DNA of 7,844 nucleotides from CAJWGI01 sp036011785 (GTDB taxonomy: Bacteria > Chloroflexota > Anaerolineae > Anaerolineales > UBA11657). Shown here one piece after another: positions 5,777 to 7,844 of the stretch. Positions within the stretch are counted from its first letter, which is position 1; every line of letters begins with the position of its first letter. Both the position numbers and the translations under genes were made by a program. The stretch lies in assembly GCA_036011785.1 (NCBI GenBank), contig DASCOB010000037.1, positions 1 to 7,844 on the forward strand. The letters are read 5' to 3'. The notes under the pieces were generated by a model. That model made no database searches, had not been told where the DNA came from, and saw only the letters and a list, made by a program, of their open reading frames with translations.

Positions 5777-7285
5777 ATGGGTTTTCCGATTCTCTCTGTC
5801 ATCACTCTCACACCTTTTGCGACCGGTGTGCTGCTGCTGCTGTTTCCGGCCGAACGCAAGCGCGAAATCCGACTGACAGCGCTGGCGGCGGCCGGCCTCA
5901 CTCTAGGTCTCTCCGTGGTCGCATACTTCAACTATGATCTGGCTGCGGCAGGATATCAGTTCGTGGAGAAAGCCACTTGGGTTGAGCCATTGGGCATCTC
6001 CTATTATGTGGGCGTGGACGGCATCAGCCTGCCGATGGTGCTGCTGACCGGAATGGTGATGTTCACTGGGGTGCTCATTTCGTGGGGTGTCGACGACCGT
6101 CCGCGGGAATTCTTTGCATTCCTGTTCATCCTGGCGACCGGAGTTTTCGGCGTTTTTGTGGCGCTGGACCTGTTCCACCTGTTCTTCTTCTACGAAATCG
6201 CGGTATTCCCAATGTACCTCCTGATTGCAATCTGGGGCTGGAAGGATACGCGCGAATACGCGGCGATGAAACTGACACTCTATCTGTTCATCGGTTCGGT
6301 ACTCGCACTGGTGGGGATGCTGGCGATGTATTTCCTTTCCGGCCTGGGCACTTTTGACATGATAGCGCTGCAGGAGGCCAACTTTTCGTTTGCCTTCCAG
6401 AAGTTCTGGTTTCCGTTCGTGTTTTTCGGCTTTGCCGTGCTGGCGGGCATCTTTCCCTTCCACAACTGGAGCCCGGACGGGCACGTGGCTGCCCCCACTG
6501 CTGTCTCGATGTTCCATGCGGGTGTCTTGATGAAGCTGGGCGCTTTTGCGGCGCTGCGCGTCGGGGTGATGCTTCTGCCGGAAGGTGCGCGTTTCTGGCT
6601 TCCTTTGATTATTTTCCTCGCGCTCATCAACGTGGTTTATGGCGCGTTTGTGGCCATGATGCAGCGTGATCTCAAATACGTGATAGGCTTTTCATCGGTG
6701 TCGCATATGGGGCTGGTGACGCTGGGTGTGGCCACGTTGAACCAACAAGGAATCACCGGAGCCGGCCTTCAAATGTTCTCTCACGGCGTGATGACGGCGC
6801 TCTTTTTTGCGTGCGTCGGAATTGTGTACGACCGGGCGCACACACGCGACATCCCCTCGCTGGGCGGCTTTGCCAGCAAGTTGCCCTGGGTGGCTGTCGC
6901 ATTCATTATCGGTGGTTTGGTTTCTATGGGCATGCCGGGGTTCTCCGGCTTCATCGCTGAGCTGCCCATTTTGCTCGGCCTCTGGAGCGCGGGCAGCGTC
7001 ACTAGCGGGCATTTCATAGCGCCGTATTACACCTGGATAGTCATGATTGCGGTGGTTGCTATCGTTATCACCGCTTCGTACATATTGCGGGTTGTGCAGC
7101 GCGTTTTCTTCGGTCAGATGCCGGCCGAATTCGAGGGTCATATTACTAATTCAACCAGGCTGGACAAGGTCGCTATCGTGCTGCTGGCGTCCGTACTGGT
7201 GCTTCTGGGTGTATTCCCCGGTTTGATGGCACCGCTGATATCCAGCGGAGCGGAAAACGTGATGGCGGTTTTGGGAGGCATCTGA
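5777..7285 (+). CDS. nuoM: NuoM-family antiporter-like subunit, second copy, lacking the TM7 lysine
   Basis: This is a second NuoM of 502 residues, clearly an old paralogue of the preceding gene. It shares GVDGISLPM, FPMYLLIAIWG and VYDRAHTRDIPSLGG, but much of the rest has diverged. Retained channel residues are E140 (TM5 glutamate, E144 in E. coli), K253 in VLMKLGAF (K265) and E395 in GFIAELPIL (E407). The TM7 lysine is absent: the segment reads FAVLAGIFPFHNWSPDGH, with L222 at the lysine position, against AIKVPLWPFHTWLPDAH in the first copy. The next helix has H247 (SMFHAGVLMK), resembling the histidine of NuoL. I chose ATG 5777 (MGFPILSV), with GGTGA at 5767-5771 as ribosome site. A GTG at 5768 that overlaps the upstream stop would add three residues. 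In two-nuoM operons this subunit is taken to be an extra module of the membrane arm. Whether it pumps protons cannot be told from sequence. Confidence 0.93.
   Translation: MGFPILSVITLTPFATGVLLLLFPAERKREIRLTALAAAGLTLGLSVVAYFNYDLAAAGYQFVEKATWVEPLGISYYVGVDGISLPMVLLTGMVMFTGVLISWGVDDRPREFFAFLFILATGVFGVFVALDLFHLFFFYEIAVFPMYLLIAIWGWKDTREYAAMKLTLYLFIGSVLALVGMLAMYFLSGLGTFDMIALQEANFSFAFQKFWFPFVFFGFAVLAGIFPFHNWSPDGHVAAPTAVSMFHAGVLMKLGAFAALRVGVMLLPEGARFWLPLIIFLALINVVYGAFVAMMQRDLKYVIGFSSVSHMGLVTLGVATLNQQGITGAGLQMFSHGVMTALFFACVGIVYDRAHTRDIPSLGGFASKLPWVAVAFIIGGLVSMGMPGFSGFIAELPILLGLWSAGSVTSGHFIAPYYTWIVMIAVVAIVITASYILRVVQRVFFGQMPAEFEGHITNSTRLDKVAIVLLASVLVLLGVFPGLMAPLISSGAENVMAVLGGI
7273..7278 (+). promoter_or_regulatory. 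Ribosome binding site of nuoN (GGGAGG)
   Basis: GGGAGG lies in the last codons of the second nuoM, seven bases before GTG 7286. No ATG stands at a suitable distance, so this site supports a GTG start for nuoN immediately after the upstream TGA. Confidence 0.7.
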
Positions 7286-7844
7286 GTGAGCATCGCCGCC
7301 TTTCATCCTGCTCACCTGATCGCCATCCTGCCGGAACTGGCGCTGGTCGCGCTCGCGGGCGTGGTCATGGCCATGGATGTCGCCCTTGCGGAAAACCGCA
7401 AGCGGATGCTGGGGCTGACCACTGCCGTCGGAAGTTTCGTCATCATCGCGTTCGCGCTGCTGTTCTCGCGACCGACTGGGGAGTTGATCTGGGGCGGCAT
7501 GATCCGCAACGACATGGCCGCGTTCGTCTTCCGGTTGGTGTTCATTTTTTCTGGCGCAATCACCGCGCTGCTCAGTTTAGATGTGAAGGGCGTCGCCCAC
7601 AAAGGGGATTACTACGCAATCATGCTCGGCGCGGTGGTGGGCATGTGCTTCATGGCGCTTGCGGCGGATGTCATCATGCTCTATCTCGCAGTCGAGACTA
7701 CCGGAATCGCGGGGTATGTGTTGGCCGGTTACGTGCACAGGGATGACCGCTCGGCCGAGGCCGGGCTGAAATATTTCCTGTTTGGCGCGGCCACCTCTGC
7801 GGTGATGCTCTACGGGCTCAGTTTGCTTTACGGCTTCACAGGAG
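7286..7844 (+). CDS. nuoN: NADH-quinone oxidoreductase subunit N (NuoN/ND2), 3' partial
   Basis: NuoN is the antiporter-like proton pump closest to the quinone end of the membrane arm. The frame starts at GTG 7286, directly after the upstream stop, with GGGAGG seven bases before it. It is open to the window end, giving 186 residues of a protein usually about 480-500 long. The LIAILPELALVALAG opening is typical. E137 in MLYLAVETTG is the TM5 glutamate (E133 in E. coli), and K162 in EAGLKYFLFGA is the following conserved lysine (K158); both have the same offset of four. GYVLAGY and LYGLSLLYGFTG complete the family pattern. The residues after E137 read TTGIAG, whereas I recall a Ser-Leu pair there in most NuoN. 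The TM7 lysine and later residues lie beyond the window. The final gene order L-M-M-N is standard for two-nuoM operons. Confidence 0.95.
   Translation, partial: MSIAAFHPAHLIAILPELALVALAGVVMAMDVALAENRKRMLGLTTAVGSFVIIAFALLFSRPTGELIWGGMIRNDMAAFVFRLVFIFSGAITALLSLDVKGVAHKGDYYAIMLGAVVGMCFMALAADVIMLYLAVETTGIAGYVLAGYVHRDDRSAEAGLKYFLFGAATSAVMLYGLSLLYGFTG

Noticed and set aside
4440..6029. Near-identical short DNA match between the two nuoM genes at the GVDGIS motif, as a sign of recent duplication or gene conversion
   Set aside because: Identity is limited to about 18 bases encoding a conserved motif (around 4440 and 6011). The flanking protein sequence is well diverged, so the duplication is old.
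1..7844. Mrp antiporter or membrane hydrogenase cluster instead of complex I
   Set aside because: The NuoH quinone-site motifs and the NuoJ, NuoK and NuoN set with matching key residues point to complex I. No Mrp E/F/G-type or hydrogenase large-subunit gene is present.

Overview
The window is a single plus-strand operon segment for the membrane arm of respiratory complex I (proton-translocating NADH:quinone oxidoreductase or a close relative). The layout is nuoH (5' end cut off), a possible 29-residue hydrophobic small gene, nuoJ, nuoK, nuoL, a first nuoM, a second nuoM, and nuoN (3' end cut off). All genes point the same way. Junctions run from a 4-base overlap to about 50 bases, and no terminator or promoter is evident, so this looks like the interior of one polycistronic transcript. 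Almost every base is coding. There are no RNA genes, mobile elements or CRISPR arrays that I can see.

The organism is a bacterium of moderately high GC (by eye mid to high fifties percent). The tandem nuoM pair, the long NuoL, and sequence idioms such as the second NuoM's FPFHNWSPDGH segment recall Chloroflexota-type nuo operons. That assignment is from memory and tentative. A member of another phylum with a two-nuoM operon cannot be excluded.

NuoH would sit at the base of the membrane arm, where quinone binds. NuoJ and NuoK provide the linking helices and the fourth proton channel. NuoN, NuoM and NuoL are antiporter-like pumps lined up outward. Here there is one extra antiporter-like subunit, and NuoL's lateral helix region is about 30 residues longer than I expect for an ordinary NuoL. 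Together these fit the '2M' complex I architecture (an extra NuoM inserted in the arm and a lengthened NuoL strap to span it). The second NuoM keeps the TM5 glutamate, TM8 lysine and TM12 glutamate, but has leucine where the TM7 pumping lysine should be. This makes its proton-pumping role an open question.

Other points of interest: nuoI, which commonly sits between nuoH and nuoJ, is not there, and a short single-helix peptide gene occupies the gap. A 26-residue-spaced W-[IF]-D-[RK] repeat lies in the NuoL lateral helix. A GC-rich hairpin and a 16-codon mini-cistron lie between nuoJ and nuoK.
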